64,000 nucleotides of DNA from Pestalotiopsis fici W106-1 (Eukaryota; Ascomycota; Sordariomycetes; Amphisphaeriales; Sporocadaceae). Below, piece by piece: positions 37,387 through 50,358 of this stretch. A model generated the notes under the pieces. That model was not told the DNA's origin. It saw only the letters and a list, made by a program, of their open reading frames with translations, and did not search any database. The DNA lies in assembly GCF_000516985.1 (NCBI RefSeq), contig NW_006917091.1, positions 5,003,713-5,067,712 on the forward strand. The letters run 5' to 3'. The translations under genes were made by a program, and so were the position numbers. The first letter of the stretch is position 1. Each line of letters starts with the position of its first letter.

Positions 37387-39094
37387 ATGGCGTCCTTTAT
37401 ACAAAAAGTCTCCCTGCTCCTGGCAGCCAGCTCGGTCGTATCGGCCTTTCCAGCCAAGCGCGATGCTTCCGTGTGCACCGAGATTCGCCAGCGCGTGCCA
37501 TGGTGAGTAACTTTTTTCCTTTCCCCAATCCCTGAAATTGAAGAGAGTGTTGAGCACATTTGAGTGCATATCGCTCCCTTCTCATGGTGGTTGCCTCGAA
37601 AACTCTCTCCCTTGACCCCCATGCTCGTTTTCTTGTATGATGGAATAAGGTGGCGCAAGGCTGACATGTGGCTCCGTCATTGTAAAGGACTTCTTTGACC
37701 CAGGAAGAAAAGGACGCTTATATCCAGGCTGATCTCTGCTTGATCAACTCGCCGTCCAAGGGGGAAATTGCCGGCGCCGTTACCCGGTGGGATGATTTGC
37801 AATGGCCGCACGTTGTCCAGACTGATTCGGTCCACTTTGTCGTAAGTCATCACTTGACAGATTCGCTATTCTTGCTAGTGAAGAAAACATACTGAATATC
37901 TCTTGTCAAGGGTGCTTTTCTGCCGTTTCACCGATACTACATGACTGCCCACGAACGTCTGATCAAGGACGAGTGTGGCTATACCGGACGTATGCCGTAC
38001 GTTTCTGAAATGACTTTCTCCCTTTTTTCTTCTTTTATGTCTCTGCTTTCCCCCTACACACACACAATATTGACATTGGGCTTCCCTACATAAAGGTACT
38101 GGGACGAAACAGCCGACATTGGCAAGCTGACCGAGTCGGAACTCTGGAACGACGAGTACTTTGGCGGCGACGGCACGGGCAATGACCGCTGCGTCACTAC
38201 GGGCACTTTTGCCAACCTTACCCTGCGTTGGGTCCAGGATAGTACCGTGTCCGAGCACTGCCTCACCCGCCGCTTCAACGAGCGCTCTCTTCAGCAGGCC
38301 AGTCTCGACGCCATTGCCAAGTGTGACGCCATTGACAATTATGAAGAGGCCTGGCAGTGCTTCTCAAATGGGCCCCATGGTTCTGGCCATGGTGGTGTTG
38401 GTGGTATTGTATGATTCCCCACCCCCAACCACCACCAAAAAAACCGCCGTGAATATAACATCACCGAGCCAGCCTGTTAACCTCGCACACTATCAACAGA
38501 TGAGCGATCCTACTCTGAGTCCCGGAGATCCAGTGTTCTTCCTCCACCATACGTGGTTAGATAAACTTTGGGTAAGCAAATTCCAATGTCATTTCTCTCC
38601 TTTTCTAGGTTGTCTCATGAGCAAGCATTGTCCGCAAGAGAGCAGACTCGGACAAACTGCTTAAAAGAGCTGCTTCAAACTTGTATATCTGCCCGAATAG
38701 GGAATTGCTAACATGTTGTTGTAGTGGCAGTGGCAGGCGGCTAATCTCACGGCGAGACTGACCGACATGGGCGGACCCAACATTCCCGGCCGCAGCGCAT
38801 TCCCCGGCGGCGGAGGTGGAGGTGAGTTTTTCAGCCACCCATTCGTGACAATGGCCCCTGTTATCTTCTCCGTACTTGTTGCTCTTTCTGACCATTTATA
38901 CTTGCTTCTTGACAGGAAATCTCCCCGGAAACGGCAAGGGCACAGGTCCAGAATTTACTGATTACTTTGGCGATAATGGCAACATTACCACGCTCAACCA
39001 CCGACTCTACATGGCCGAGATCTTCCCCAATATTACCATTGCCGACATCATGGATATCGGTGGCGACGTCATTTGCACTGAATATATTGACTAG
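37387..39094 (+). CDS. Secreted tyrosinase-family copper enzyme
   Basis: Type-3 copper oxidase of the tyrosinase central-domain family, which hydroxylates or oxidises phenols. Seven exons (37387-37502, 37688-37841, 37911-37996, 38096-38408, 38500-38571, 38725-38821, 38916-39094) all join in frame, giving 338 residues. The N-terminus MASFIQKVSLLLAASSVVSA is a signal peptide. CuA ligands: the His of WPHVVQ, of SVHFVG and of PFHRYY. CuB ligands: two His in HGSGHGG and the His in FFLHHTWLDKLW. So all six copper-binding His are present. The protein stops about 90 residues after the CuB block and lacks the long C-terminal cap of classical fungal tyrosinases, which fits the short secreted class. Substrate unknown; pigment, defence or secondary metabolism are possible. 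No biosynthetic neighbours are seen. Confidence 0.9.
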
Positions 39095-40120
39095 ATTGTT
39101 AGTCAGCAAGAGGTCGTCGGCAAGTCTGCGTGTCTGAGCAAGAAGAAAAACACAAGAGCGGGCCCGAGTCATCGCATGTCTATGAGGACGAGGTTTTCAA
39201 ATGCAGTAGTAGTATTGCTCAATTGAAATTTGAATCAATTCTTTCGTTCCCAAGTCATACCAAATTGAAGAATTTTAAGATACATCAGAGAGAGAAAGTT
39301 ACCATCAGGACGTGGAATCAAACAAAGTAGCGGGTAAATGAACACCATAAATATATGGGCATGGGAGTTGAGTGCACCCGCAACTTCTCTCGGGTTCAAT
39401 TGTTAGCCTGGCAAAAAAGGTAGGCTCTCACGACACATTCACCATGTAAGCATGCGGGCAAGGCTGTCTTTTTTTTTTTGTTTGTCTTTCTTGTTTTTTT
39501 CCGCTAAATATCATATATTCCCTGCCTCAAACTGTGGCAAGCATATTTCGTTGATGCCTTGTCTGGGCGGGCTCCCAATCTAATGCGTCTACTTATTGCG
39601 ACCCTCATGTGAGCATCTAGAGTCAGACGCCCCTGAAAGCTCAGACCGACGATCTAATCTAGATAAAGTGCCACGGTGAGGACAAGCATGCTCGTAACGA
39701 TTCTTTGCCAAAGTCTTAATGTATATATCTTCCCATCTCTGGGTCATCTCCCTAGGCAAAAGCTATCAGCCACGGACATTGGCAAGGGCACCCGTCCTGA
39801 CCGTGGCGTCACGTTGCTATCTTGTCTCGGGTTGATTCTTTTTCTCTTTCCTTCTTTCCTTCTCCCGCACTCTAGAATGTGACCCGAATAACTGAGCACA
39901 GCTGAACCATAATCGCTGATTGATGACAAACAATTATCCCCCAACGCCGCTGGCCCTGTAATGTCGATGCTTTTGCGGGGTATGTTGTTAGGAGAAGCCT
40001 GAAGCCGTAAACAATGAAATGAGGATGCTGTTTGTTGCACCTGAACGCCGGTAAATGCAATTATGCTAGCCGAAATAGCATTAATCGACCACTCTTGGCC
40101 AATATGCCCGATAAACCACT
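39095..40120. other. Intergenic, convergent tyrosinase and CHD1 ends
   Basis: About 1 kb between two stop codons on opposite strands. It should hold the 3' UTRs and polyadenylation sites. A short T-run lies near 39471. No gene supported. Confidence 0.6.
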
Positions 40121-43100
40121 CTAGTGCCTTGGTCGCGAGACCTCGCCCCGTGAAGTTCCATTCGCAGTTCCTGAGCTCGATGACTTCGAAGACTTCGCCT
40201 TTTCCTTTTGTGCATCTGCTTCTGCCGTCTTCAACTGCAGGTACAGTTGCGAAAGCCGCGGGCCAGTCATCGACTTGTCCTTATCCGAGCTCGAGGCCTC
40301 GCCCTTATCCTTGTCCGGTTGACTAGGGGGAATCCGCTTAGAGATGAATCGCCTGAGAAATAACATCGTTAGGAGATTTTTCCAAAGACCGTGAGTGTGC
40401 AACTTGTTTCACTTACCAAAGTTTCGGCTTGATCTCGTCAATGTTCAGCTCGGGAGTCTGTGGCAAGCCTTCAATGAAATTGCCAATCGCCGTGATCTCT
40501 GCCTTCAAGACCTTGGCTCTTGCCTTGGCAATCGGAATCTTGGCTCTGGTGCATGACTCTACCCGCTGCACAGATTCCCAAATTGGCTGCATCAGGGCTT
40601 CAATAATGTGAGCATTCTTCTTATCATCCTCTTCCTCCAGTTCCTGTTGACGCCTGCGAGCCTCGGGAGAATCTTCCTTCTCAGTCTCAACACGAGGATG
40701 CTTGCGTCGTGCTGATTCATCTAGACCACCACTAGGTTTGCGCTTGGGAATGAGACGGCTAGAGTCCCTAGAGTCCCCATCTACCTCACGCGACCGACCG
40801 TGATCACGGGAATTCGTACGAATTAGATCGCGATCACGATCCCTCGACTCCTTCTTTCGGGGTACAGGCGAGGCGGATGTAGCGTTTTTGCTGCGGTGGC
40901 CATTTGCAAGAGCATGAGCTGACTTCTTGTTGTTGCGATGATGATTTTCAACAACGCGTTTGGCCTCCACGTCATCCGAATGAATAGCCGTCAAGACTGA
41001 CAGGAGATATTCAGAGCGACGAACAAGGTGAACGGCACCAGGAGCCTTGGCACCCTTGGCCTCTGCTTGTTCACGTGCTGCCTTCTTTTCCACGCGGTGC
41101 TCCTCGAGGAAGAACTTGTCCGCCATCTCTAGTTCCTTGTCGTCTCGAATGTTTGTCCAAGCTCCAAAACCATAGCGATCAAGGCCAATCATCAGCATCC
41201 CGTCCTCTTTGGCCCCCCATTCGCAGCTGTAATGTGCTGCTTTTGTTGCCTCGGGAAGACGGAAGTTCCTAAAGTCTGGTTGCTCCCTGATAATGCGACG
41301 AAGGAGCCGCAACTGAGGTGGTCGCTCAAGAATGGTTTCAGCGTTGATCTTCTTGATCTCACCAAAGTCAAACATGACCGCCTTGACGTCCTTTTTGGTC
41401 AGCTTCTTCCTGGTTTGCTGCTCTTGCTGGCGAAGATCATCATTGTTCTTGTCCTTCGCCTCTTGGGCTGTGGCAACAAGATCCTCGAGAATACCGCGGA
41501 TAAAGTCTCGATCTCGATCACTGAGGCGGGCGTCACGGAGGAGCTCATCTGGGCGGTCGTCAAAGTAACCATAACGCATGAATGCCCTAATCAGGTTGCG
41601 CATCTCCTTCTCGTTTAGTGGACGCTTAGGGTTGGTACGAAGGGCTCTCTGTTGCTCGAGCCGTTCCTGCTTCAGCTGCTCTCGCTCGCGCTTCTTAGCC
41701 GCGCGCTCGGCTCGCTCGGAATCGCCATTGGCTTGTGCACCCTTGAGCGCTGCACGTCTGGGGGCACTCTCCTCCAAGGCCCGTTGAAGATACTCGTCAT
41801 TCTTCTTCTTATCCTCATCAGCCTTGATGGCAGCCAGCTCGTCCGCAGGTATAATCTGATCCCAATCCAGTGCCAGGTCATCAACCTTGACATCGGTGTA
41901 TTGCATAAAGTTGTCCCAATCAATGCCACCAGTACTGAGATTGATTTTGTCCGAGACTTGAGTTTTTGTGACCTCTGCGTTCTCGAGAATGGAATCGATA
42001 TCTAGCTGCTCCAAGCGTTCTTGATTGCCTGACTGTTCGAACATCTTCTGCGAGCGCATTTTCAGGATCCATTGGATGTCGTCAGCTGACTTGGCCTCGT
42101 CGACTCTGAGACCTCGTTGTTTGAATTCCTCTCGGAAAGCCTTGCCCTCATCCGTGACGCCAGCTTGAATGGCCAGGTACTCGAGGAGGAGCTTGTTACG
42201 AGCACGTTCAAGGACTTCCTCTTCAATGGTTTCCTTGGAAACCAATCGATAAACCATGACAGGTTTCTTCTGGCCGATACGGTGAGCTCGGGCCATTGCT
42301 TGCAGATCGGCTTGAGGGTTCCAGTCGGAGTCGAAAATAATGACCGTATCTGCTGTCATCAAGTTGATTCCAAGACCACCAGCTCTGGTCGAGAGAAGGA
42401 AACAGAAATCTTGGCTGTCTTCGGCATTGAAATGGTTAATGGCAAGACGACGAGGTCCTGCAGCGACCGTACCGTCAAGGCGTTGGAACTGAAAGCCACG
42501 AAGGCGAAGGTAGTCTCCAAGAATGTCAAGGACCTTGACCATTTGACTGAAGATCAGTACACGATGGTTGTCCTTACGAAGCTTTGTCAAAAGTTGATCC
42601 AGAAGCATCATCTTTCCGCTGCTTGTAATGAGACCCTTGATTTGATCCTCGCGCCGCTCGCTCCCGGCGAGGACCCGCTCCTCGGCTCCAGGAAACATGT
42701 AGGGATGATTGCTGACTTTCTTCAGCTCCATCACAATGTTGAGTAGGGACTGCTTTTGTCCCGTGTTGCCCTCATTGAGAGCAGCATAGTTGCGTGTCAG
42801 GATATTCTTGTAATACTCGAGCTGAACATCAGACAGCTCAACACGAATGATTTTCTCCGTCTTTGGGGGCAGATCAGATTCGACCGTCTCTTTGGTACGG
42901 CGGAGAATGAAAGGTGCAATGGCAGCATGGAGGTCTTGGAGCTTCTCTTGAGCGTCTGCGCTTTGCAATGTTTCGAGATCCTCATCAATCACGACTTTGC
43001 CCGGGTTCAGGAAATCAAGAAGAGAGGCAAGCTCAGCCAGATTGTTCTGAATGGGCGTACCGGTAATGAGGAGCCTTGAAGGGGCGCCAAAGCTGACCAG

Positions 43101-45106
43101 CTCGGCATACAGCTTAGATTCCTTGTTCTTCAAGCGGTGAGCTTCATCGACGGCGAGTGCTTGCCATTTGAGTGTACGCAAGAAATCGGCGTCGGAGAGA
43201 ATGTACTCGTAGGATGTGACCAAGACATTAAACTTTGTCTTCTTGGGATTGCCGTTGATCAACAGCTCATGCTCGCGGATCGTAGCGCGAGCCTCGCTGT
43301 TTCCAAGATACACGACATAGTTGAGATCTGGTGACCACAGATTAAAGGTATCGCACCAAGCAGGAATGACACTGAGAGGTGCGACAACCAGGAAGGGCCC
43401 TTCTTGTTGGCGTTCGTTGCGCAGCCAACTCAAGAAAGCAACGCTCTGAACTGTCTTGCCCAGACCCATTTCATCGGCCAAAATGACATTGTTGCCACGA
43501 CACCAGTTCAAGCAGAGGAAGTTCAATCCGGTCAGTTGAAAGTTTCTCAACTCGCCTCCTTTGATGAAATCGGGTTGCTTCTCAAGTTTCAAGAACTTGG
43601 TTCTGGTATTCAGGTTCGTCTCGTACTTGTCAGACGTCCACGTGCGCGCTTGGCGATCGAGGAACTGGTCGATTTTATCTTGGGCATCGTCGCGAATAGT
43701 AGAAGCAAGCTCCCAAGTACAACACTCATAGGTAAGACCTTTCCACTTGACAAAGTATTCCTTGCCCTCGTCGCCGTTTCGTTCGGCAACGACACGCTCG
43801 ACTTTTGTGTAGTCGGAGAGGGCATCCTGCTCGCGCTCCTTGTCGAGTAGGTATTGTTCGCGAGTCTCGGGTGGGATGTCGTCCCCAGCGAACTTGAGGT
43901 CAATCTCATACTCGACGGCTTTGCGATAGTAGTTTTCGAGTTTGCGGACGCCACGGTATCCTCTCAGGGTGTCCCAAGAATCCCAAGTATTGTGAAGATG
44001 TGATTTGCCTTCCCATTTGATGTTGAACTCAAAGTCCTCTTTCGTAGCGTCGTAAGCTAGATCACCGCCATCCCTGACGCGATGACCGACGACCTTTTCA
44101 ATGTAGGGCGAGTCGTCGGCTAGATCCTCACCCCAATAGGCCGGGGTGACTTCGTCGTCCTCGTCGTCGACATCACTCTCTTCGTACATACCAGCCTGGA
44201 CCTTTTTCGCGGCGTTCCTGCTCGACCATCGCTTTTCGGTATATACAGCCGCGGTAGGTGCCTGGGCTTGACGACGTGCCTTCTTGGTGAAAGCCTTTGC
44301 GCGGGCACCGCCATACGTGTCTGAATCAGAATCATCGGCAGGGGTTTGTCGCACCGGAGTCGCTCGCTTGGAAGCTGGAGGTGATGTCAGTATTGGCATG
44401 AGGTGCTCGATAACAGAAGGGTCAATGTGGTGATGAGGGTTAAAGCAGGCTTACATTGCTGAGAGATCTGCTCGACGCGTCGTCTCTTCGTCGAGCGTCT
44501 GCTGACGGGCACGACATCGGAATCCGAGTCCTCATCATCGGAATCGACCTATAACATCAATCAGCATCAAGAACTTGACCAAAGCACAACTTTGACGACA
44601 ACTTACGACTTTGGACTGTTTGCTGGGTCGAGACTGTGGGCTTAATTAGCAGGATGGACCGACGTGAAAATTTTTCCTAGACATACACTTCTTCTCAAAC
44701 CGTACAGCTCTGGATTGGCTTTGATGTAATCCTCCTCATCATTCGTAGCTTTTCGCTTGTTCGACTGTCGGGAGCTATTGGACGCCGACCGCTCGTCCTG
44801 GGCGCCGTCACTGTGTGAAGCAGCGGCGCTTTCCTCCATGTCGAAGTCGGCATCATCAGTGGGGTTGTCATTATCAGATTCACTAGAAGCAATGGCCTCT
44901 TGATCCTCTTCTTCAAAGGTGTTTTCGTGTTCGTCAGCGGATTGGTCGTAGTCGGCTGAGGCAGAAGTGTGTGGACGAGCAGTTATCGACTCGTCCACCT
45001 CGGACATATCGCTCTCGCCATGGGCATCGCCATTGGCACCACCGTCATCACGGACGACCAAGCGCGAATAGCCATTGGCGGCTTCGGGTTCCGGCGAGCT
45101 CGACAT
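40121..45106 (-). CDS. chd1: CHD1 chromatin remodelling ATPase
   Basis: Nuclear SNF2-family ATPase that spaces nucleosomes over transcribed genes. Five exons (45106-44687, 44633-44607, 44548-44455, 44374-40417, 40352-40121) give 1576 residues; exon 2 is a 27-bp micro-exon and introns are 53-80 bp. Layout: acidic Ser-rich N-terminus (MSSSPEPE), tandem chromodomains at about 265-335 and 368-420 (FNIKWEGKSHLHNTW, YFVKWKGLTYECCTW), ATPase lobe 1 with DEMGLGKT (Lys487) and DEAH (590-593), the GTPIQNNL motif, lobe 2 with STRAGGLGINL and the ARAHRIGQ motif, then SANT/SLIDE-type sequence (RFMRYG... and EWGAKEDGMLMIGLDRYG) and a helical C-terminal CHCT-like domain around ALMQPIWESVQRVES. All helicase motifs look intact. 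The start is the first ATG of exon 1, whose sequence fits fungal CHD1 N-termini. Confidence 0.95.
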
Positions 45107-47812
45107 GATGGTTGTGTAGGTACGGGCTCGCGAAGCTGCCTGCTGCAGACGACGAGGTTAGCAAGGTGCATGATGATTGAGCAGATTTGCCGACTGAACG
45201 AATAGGGAGAACAAGCCGCGGCGATTTCAACGGAACATTAGGTTTCGGATCAGAATAGAGAGCAAGCTGAATTATTGATCAGGCGCATCTTGGGCCCTTG
45301 GTTGATGGGTACAAGGCTGATCTTGATGGCAAACTTCGGCGAGCTGGCAAGGGCTAGGGAAGCAGGACAGGGCTGTTTTAAAGGAAGTGACAGACGAGCA
45401 GCAGCAGAAGCTATCGGATCCGACGCGTCTGAGCAAGTCGAATGGCATTGAGGCCTCGATGACCGGGGCACGTGGTGTCGAGTTTGGTGATGGAATCCGC
45501 TGCTCCAGGCGATGGACGGGAGATCCAGGCACAGACGCGGGCGTGTCCAGGGCACCGATGGACGCGGGGGAAGAGGAAAATTACTTACAAGTCATCAACT
45601 ACACACCCCAGGCAGCACGACAACAAGTCCAAGGGGGTGGTAGAGGAGATGTTGTGTGTCGTGTGGAGGGAATAGCCTTCCCGGTGGGTGGTGGGTGCTA
45701 AAGGCCTGTAACTGTGGAAATGCGATGAGAGGATATGGATGACCTTGGGTGAAGGTCGGAAGCGAAGCGAAACTGCGGAAGGCCTAGGCCAAGGGAAAAT
45801 ACTGTTAGCCTAAAATGGCTTAGTGCTCTTTTGGATTGGGAAATGCCACTAGATACAGCAGTAGGTAGTCTTGCACTTGCTTGCTTGACTGGCCGGCGGT
45901 GCGCGCGCGCGGGGGCGGGCGGCTGGGCGGCTGGCTGGCTGGCTTGACTCTTTTGGTACCGCCCGTCCAACCTGAGGCTGTATTGTACCAAATTATATCG
46001 CCCGTCTGGGTAAAATTGGAAGTTGAGCTCAGTGAACAAGACCTGTACGGCGCACTGCGACGATGAGACTTATTATTGAGTCAAAAAGACAAGAAAAGTC
46101 AAGAAAATCTTGTCAATCTTGAAAATGATGGATTTGTGTGTTTGATAATTTCCAAACTTCACTGAAAAGAGAGGTCTTGATGCGCTGACGTTTCTTGGCG
46201 CGATGGACTGTGAAGCTATTGGGGAAGATGGAAGGAGTAATTCTGGGGGACGAGGTTGGCTGGGAATTTTTGGAGGGGACCAAGAAACATCTTATACCTT
46301 GACGTCCCTGCCTACAATGCCCGTCGTAGCGCACCTCAGGCGGGCATATTGACCATCGGGGGAAGGAAAAGTCAAACTGCAGCCGAGTCCCAACGGGTGT
46401 GTCCACACACTTTTACTTTCGTGTTCACGGTTTGGTCTATCGTGGGGTCGACGAGCATCTCGAATATTGCCGGCAGTCTTGCCCAGACTATTCGAGGACG
46501 CTGCTTTGCTTGGAACAGCTGGCGTTCCTCTTACTCTTTTCTTGATACGATCTACATAGTTCTCTCTCTTGTTTTTGCTGACAAGAGATGGACTGATCCT
46601 ACTAATTTGAGCCATGGAAAGCCATTAAGATGGCCTTATACAGAGTCGGGAGTGCCTGAGGCTGTAATTGGAGCAACAAATGACTTTGACTCCTGGCTGT
46701 TGGGACAAGGCCCGAGCTCTCAGGTGCCTGTTGAGATCAAGTCAGGTCCACGACCACCACTGACGAATTGTCCACTGTTTAGGAAGCAGGCTCTCTGCCA
46801 TTTCATGTTTTCGATTTTGTGCAAACAGATAGTCTTATTTGTAATGACAGTCTTACAGCCTTTGTTCAGTTGATTCTACTCCGGAAAGGAAAAGAAAAGA
46901 AAAGAAAAGAAAATTGTCTACAGGTAAGACGGGGTTGTCCAGGACTGTCGATGAATGCTAGTTGGTAGACAAACTTGAGTCGTATGTGCCAACCCCTTAC
47001 ATGTTCTTCATTTTTCTGAGCACCATAGAACCTTGCGCTGAGCTTCCATTCCTGGCTTGGTGATAACGCAAGTATTCTCTTCTTTGTCGATAACTCGATA
47101 GCTAAATGGTCCTACCCATGACCTTCAATTCCAGCATCAGCCACTCGGGCACGATCTTCCAAATGGCGGAATATCGTTACCAGTACTTAGAAATACATTA
47201 ACTCTAAATCAATTTCTATTACTTGATTGCTTTTGCTGTATGCTAAGTCAATTATTCGCCAGCTCAGTGGCACAGCTGGACACAGAAATCGAAATAGCAT
47301 CCCCATTGTCAAATGTAACAAGAAACCGACATGGCTAGAAAGTAATAACCACAAGAGTTGCGCAACAATAGGCTACGGCATGAAAAATACTTTTACGTAC
47401 CAATAAAAAAAATGTCGAGGTATGCATCAGCGAAAGAGAAACAGTGTAGGGCAAGGCTTGCAGGCAAGTTTTTACTGCCTTCCTTATAAAGCGTCATGAT
47501 TTGAGCATTAGGTGTGGCATTGAAAGTAGTTACCAGTAAGCATCTAGCACGCTGTTGTTATCCTCTCAAAATTAATCTTTGTCCAATTGCATGCACTTGA
47601 GCCAAGTTTGGGGGACTGCCCTGCGAAATCCACCAGCTACCACACGGGACTTGGAATAGTAGTAGTCTTGTAGTTTAAAATGAATTGTACTAGCCAGAAA
47701 AATGCGTTTGGTAAAGATCTATATTACTATCTACTTGCACACTGATAATGTAGCATTACCGTCACAGAAAAGGGGGGAGAGTATACACAACGTAGGCAAC
47801 ACTTCAACGCAC
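45107..47812. other. Intergenic, CHD1 promoter side
   Basis: About 2.7 kb upstream of CHD1 and downstream of Prp40, both on the minus strand. Contains a GCGC-rich stretch near 45900 and an (AAAAG)n run near 46890. A 205-codon plus frame at 46256-46873 has no recognisable domain or splice support and is left uncalled; the CHD1 leader probably occupies part of 45.1-45.7 kb. Confidence 0.55.
46884..46913. repeat. (AAAAG)n microsatellite
   Basis: About five AAAAG pentanucleotide units. Confidence 0.9.
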
Positions 47813-50358
47813 CTAGTCCTCCTCAATTTCGCCCTCTTCACTACCCGAGTGGATACCTTCGTCAGCCACTACGGCGGGAGGAGGGGGAGTCTTGGGTTTG
47901 CGAATCTCGCGTGGCGGAGAGCGTTCACGCGGTGTTCGTTCTCTCTTCAGTCTCTGTCGGGATTATCAGTCATTGTTGCAGGCAAAAACATTGAGGTCTT
48001 GCGTACCTTGGAATCTCTCGAATCACGACGATCTGGTTCCTCGTCTTCTTCCCTACGACGACGTGATGACGAAGGACGTTCATCTCCATACGGGAGTTCA
48101 TCGACTGGTCCACGCTCAACACGTCGTCGATATAGTCGTTCTCTCTCCTCTTCCCTGTCACGCCGCTCTCGGGCATAGTCATCCCGGCGGGAGCGGTAAT
48201 CACGGTCGCGGTCTCGGTCGCGTTCCCGTTCCCGATCCCGATCCCTGTCTCGCTCCCGGTCGCGATCACGGTCGCGTTCGCGATCCCGGTCTCGTTCTCT
48301 CTCCCGGTCGCGGTCACGGCCTTCACGAGTGTCACGATCTCGATGAGAATCCGAGGTGCGGCGGTCAGAAAGTAAGCTCTCAGCCATGCTTGACTTACGG
48401 TAGTTCTTCTCCCTTTCGGCAATAGCCTTGCGGCGGTCTGCTTCGTAGGCGTCGGGTTCAGGACTACGACTGTGTCGTGATGGTCGTGCACGATCACTGC
48501 GATGAGATCTGTCTCCTCTCTCCTTGTCTCGATACGTACCACGATCAAGAGAGCGATCTCGACGCTTTTGTCGATCTCTGTCTTCCTCCTCACGTTCTCG
48601 TACTCGGCGAAGGACCTTTTCAAATGCCCCACGACGGGATTCTTCAGAGGTAACTGCTTGAAATTCAGGAGTTCGCACAAGTCGTGGCCGTACCTTTTCC
48701 CATGTGTCATCTGGTAGAATTGGAGGCTCCATATGCTTAATGTAGGAACGTAAATCATCAAAAGCCCGTCGCTGCTGGCGCTCAGATTGCTTGTCGTCCT
48801 CGGAGCGTTTGGATTTCTTCTCCTGGAGCTGTTGAGGCATTAGTATCGTATATACCGAGATGAAGGGTTCTGTGGAGCTTACACGATGAAAGATGAGCAT
48901 TGAAATTTCTCGAGTGATGTTAGCAGTTCGACGATCGTTGTTGACGGCGGATAAGAATTCCTCAAAAGTGGTTTTGGGGGTGAACTCAAAGCGGTTGTCC
49001 TGGGAGGCTATTAGTTATATGCGAGAAGTGGGCATTTCGAGATCAATACATACATCCATAACGTCAAGAATGTCATTTCTGGTACCTCGGAGAGCACGTT
49101 CTTCTTCTTCAACTACGTCCCAGAAAAGGTCGATTGGGGCCGAACCACTCTGGCCACAAGCCAGCTGATAGCGTTCATCATTTTCGATAAGCGGCAGAAC
49201 CTGCTTCCATTTGGCGCCAGCCTTGATATGGCCACCTCTTCGAAGCTCCTGGAGAAGGGCAACAAAGTCGTCTCGATGCTTTCGCTCGATACGACGCTTC
49301 TTATTCTTCTGATTCTGCCGAGCTTCGTTAAAGTTGCGCTCCAGCGACTTGACGTGGTTTTGGAAAGCCGTAAGGATATCAAAATCACTTAGGGTCTTAT
49401 ACTTCCCGTCATTCTGGAAAGGTGCAGTCGATTTGAGTAGACCTTGAGCTTCCGACCACCGAGTATACGGCTCCAGTTTGAGCTGCGGCAGCAATTCAAT
49501 TAGACCATCCATGGCGCTCTTACGTAGACTTGCTTGTGTTTCGACATGAGCCTTCTTTAGCTCGTGAATGTAATCTTCAAAGAGCTGCCGGCGCTCGTCG
49601 TCGTTGTCCGTTGAGCGAAAAATGGTTTCGCGTTCGATGATGGGTCGCGCTGTTTTCCAGCGGGTGTAGTGCTTGATCTCTGGATGACTCTTCAGCATGG
49701 TCGCAAAGTCAGCGCGAAGCTTGGTCATTCTCTCCTTTGCTCGTTCCTTGTCCTGAATGATAACATCTTGGCAGTAATGTTCGAATGCTGCTTTCCTATC
49801 CTTTGGGTCCTTGATAGCGCGATACTGAGGGTCCTTGATGGTGGCTCGCATGGCCTGGTCCCAAGTCCAGTCAGATTGTACTCCACTCCGGCGAAGTAGC
49901 TTCGTAAAGGCGGCCTCGGCCTCTTCAGCGGTGGCATATTCGGGCTCGTTGCTTGCAGGTACAAAGGACTGTACGCGAGGATCGTTTCCGTAGGTGAGTT
50001 GACGAGCTTCGGGGAGCACTTCGCGTTCGCGTGGCTGATCATACGTCGGTGTCATGTACCCAGGGCCAGGCGCAGCGGGGGTTGGGGGACCGCTATCGTG
50101 ACCGAGAGCGCGCTTATAGGCCTCTGGCATCTCCCAGGAGCTTTGTTTGCTCTCCGTATTATACCAGTACTTGCGTCCGCCCTCGGCAGTATATTCCTTC
50201 CACGGCTGGTTGGCGAGGGCGCGCTCGGCGGCCGTCATCATATCCTCTGGCTTCGTCCATTGTGTAACTTTGGTCAGAGTGTTGTAATAGTAGGGTCTTC
50301 CATCTGCAGTCTTGTGCTCCTGCCAGGACTGGCCAAGGTGGCCATTGGTTCCATTCAT
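47813..50358 (-). CDS. prp40: Prp40, U1 snRNP-associated splicing factor
   Basis: Bridges U1 snRNP at the 5' splice site to branch-point factors during early spliceosome assembly. Four exons (50358-49054, 48999-48883, 48828-48007, 47953-47813) with 53-54-bp introns give 794 residues. Two WW domains lie at residues 12-34 (SWQEHKTADGRPYYYN...W) and 53-75 (PWKEYTAEGGRKYWYN...W), known in this family to bind proline-rich partners. They are followed by a series of FF domains from about 140 to 560, with AFTKLLRRSGVQSDWTW as the first. The C-terminal quarter is an Arg/Asp/Glu-rich stretch of alternating RD, RE and ER dipeptides, ending GSEEGEIEED after the last intron. Yeast Prp40 is shorter and lacks such a tail. 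Divergent to Trs65, 890 bp between start codons. Confidence 0.94.
48185..48330. repeat. Degenerate coding repeat (Arg-Asp/Glu)
   Basis: Inside Prp40 exon 3 on the minus strand. Hexanucleotide-like CGGGAC/CGGGAG/CGCGAC repeats encode alternating RD and RE dipeptides. The coding sense is kept and no stop or frame change is seen, so it is a real low-complexity protein segment and also a site prone to slippage. Confidence 0.85.

Noticed and set aside
46256..46873. 205-codon plus-strand frame
   Set aside because: Longest free frame in a spacer, but no domain, composition or splice evidence, and opposed by an antisense frame.
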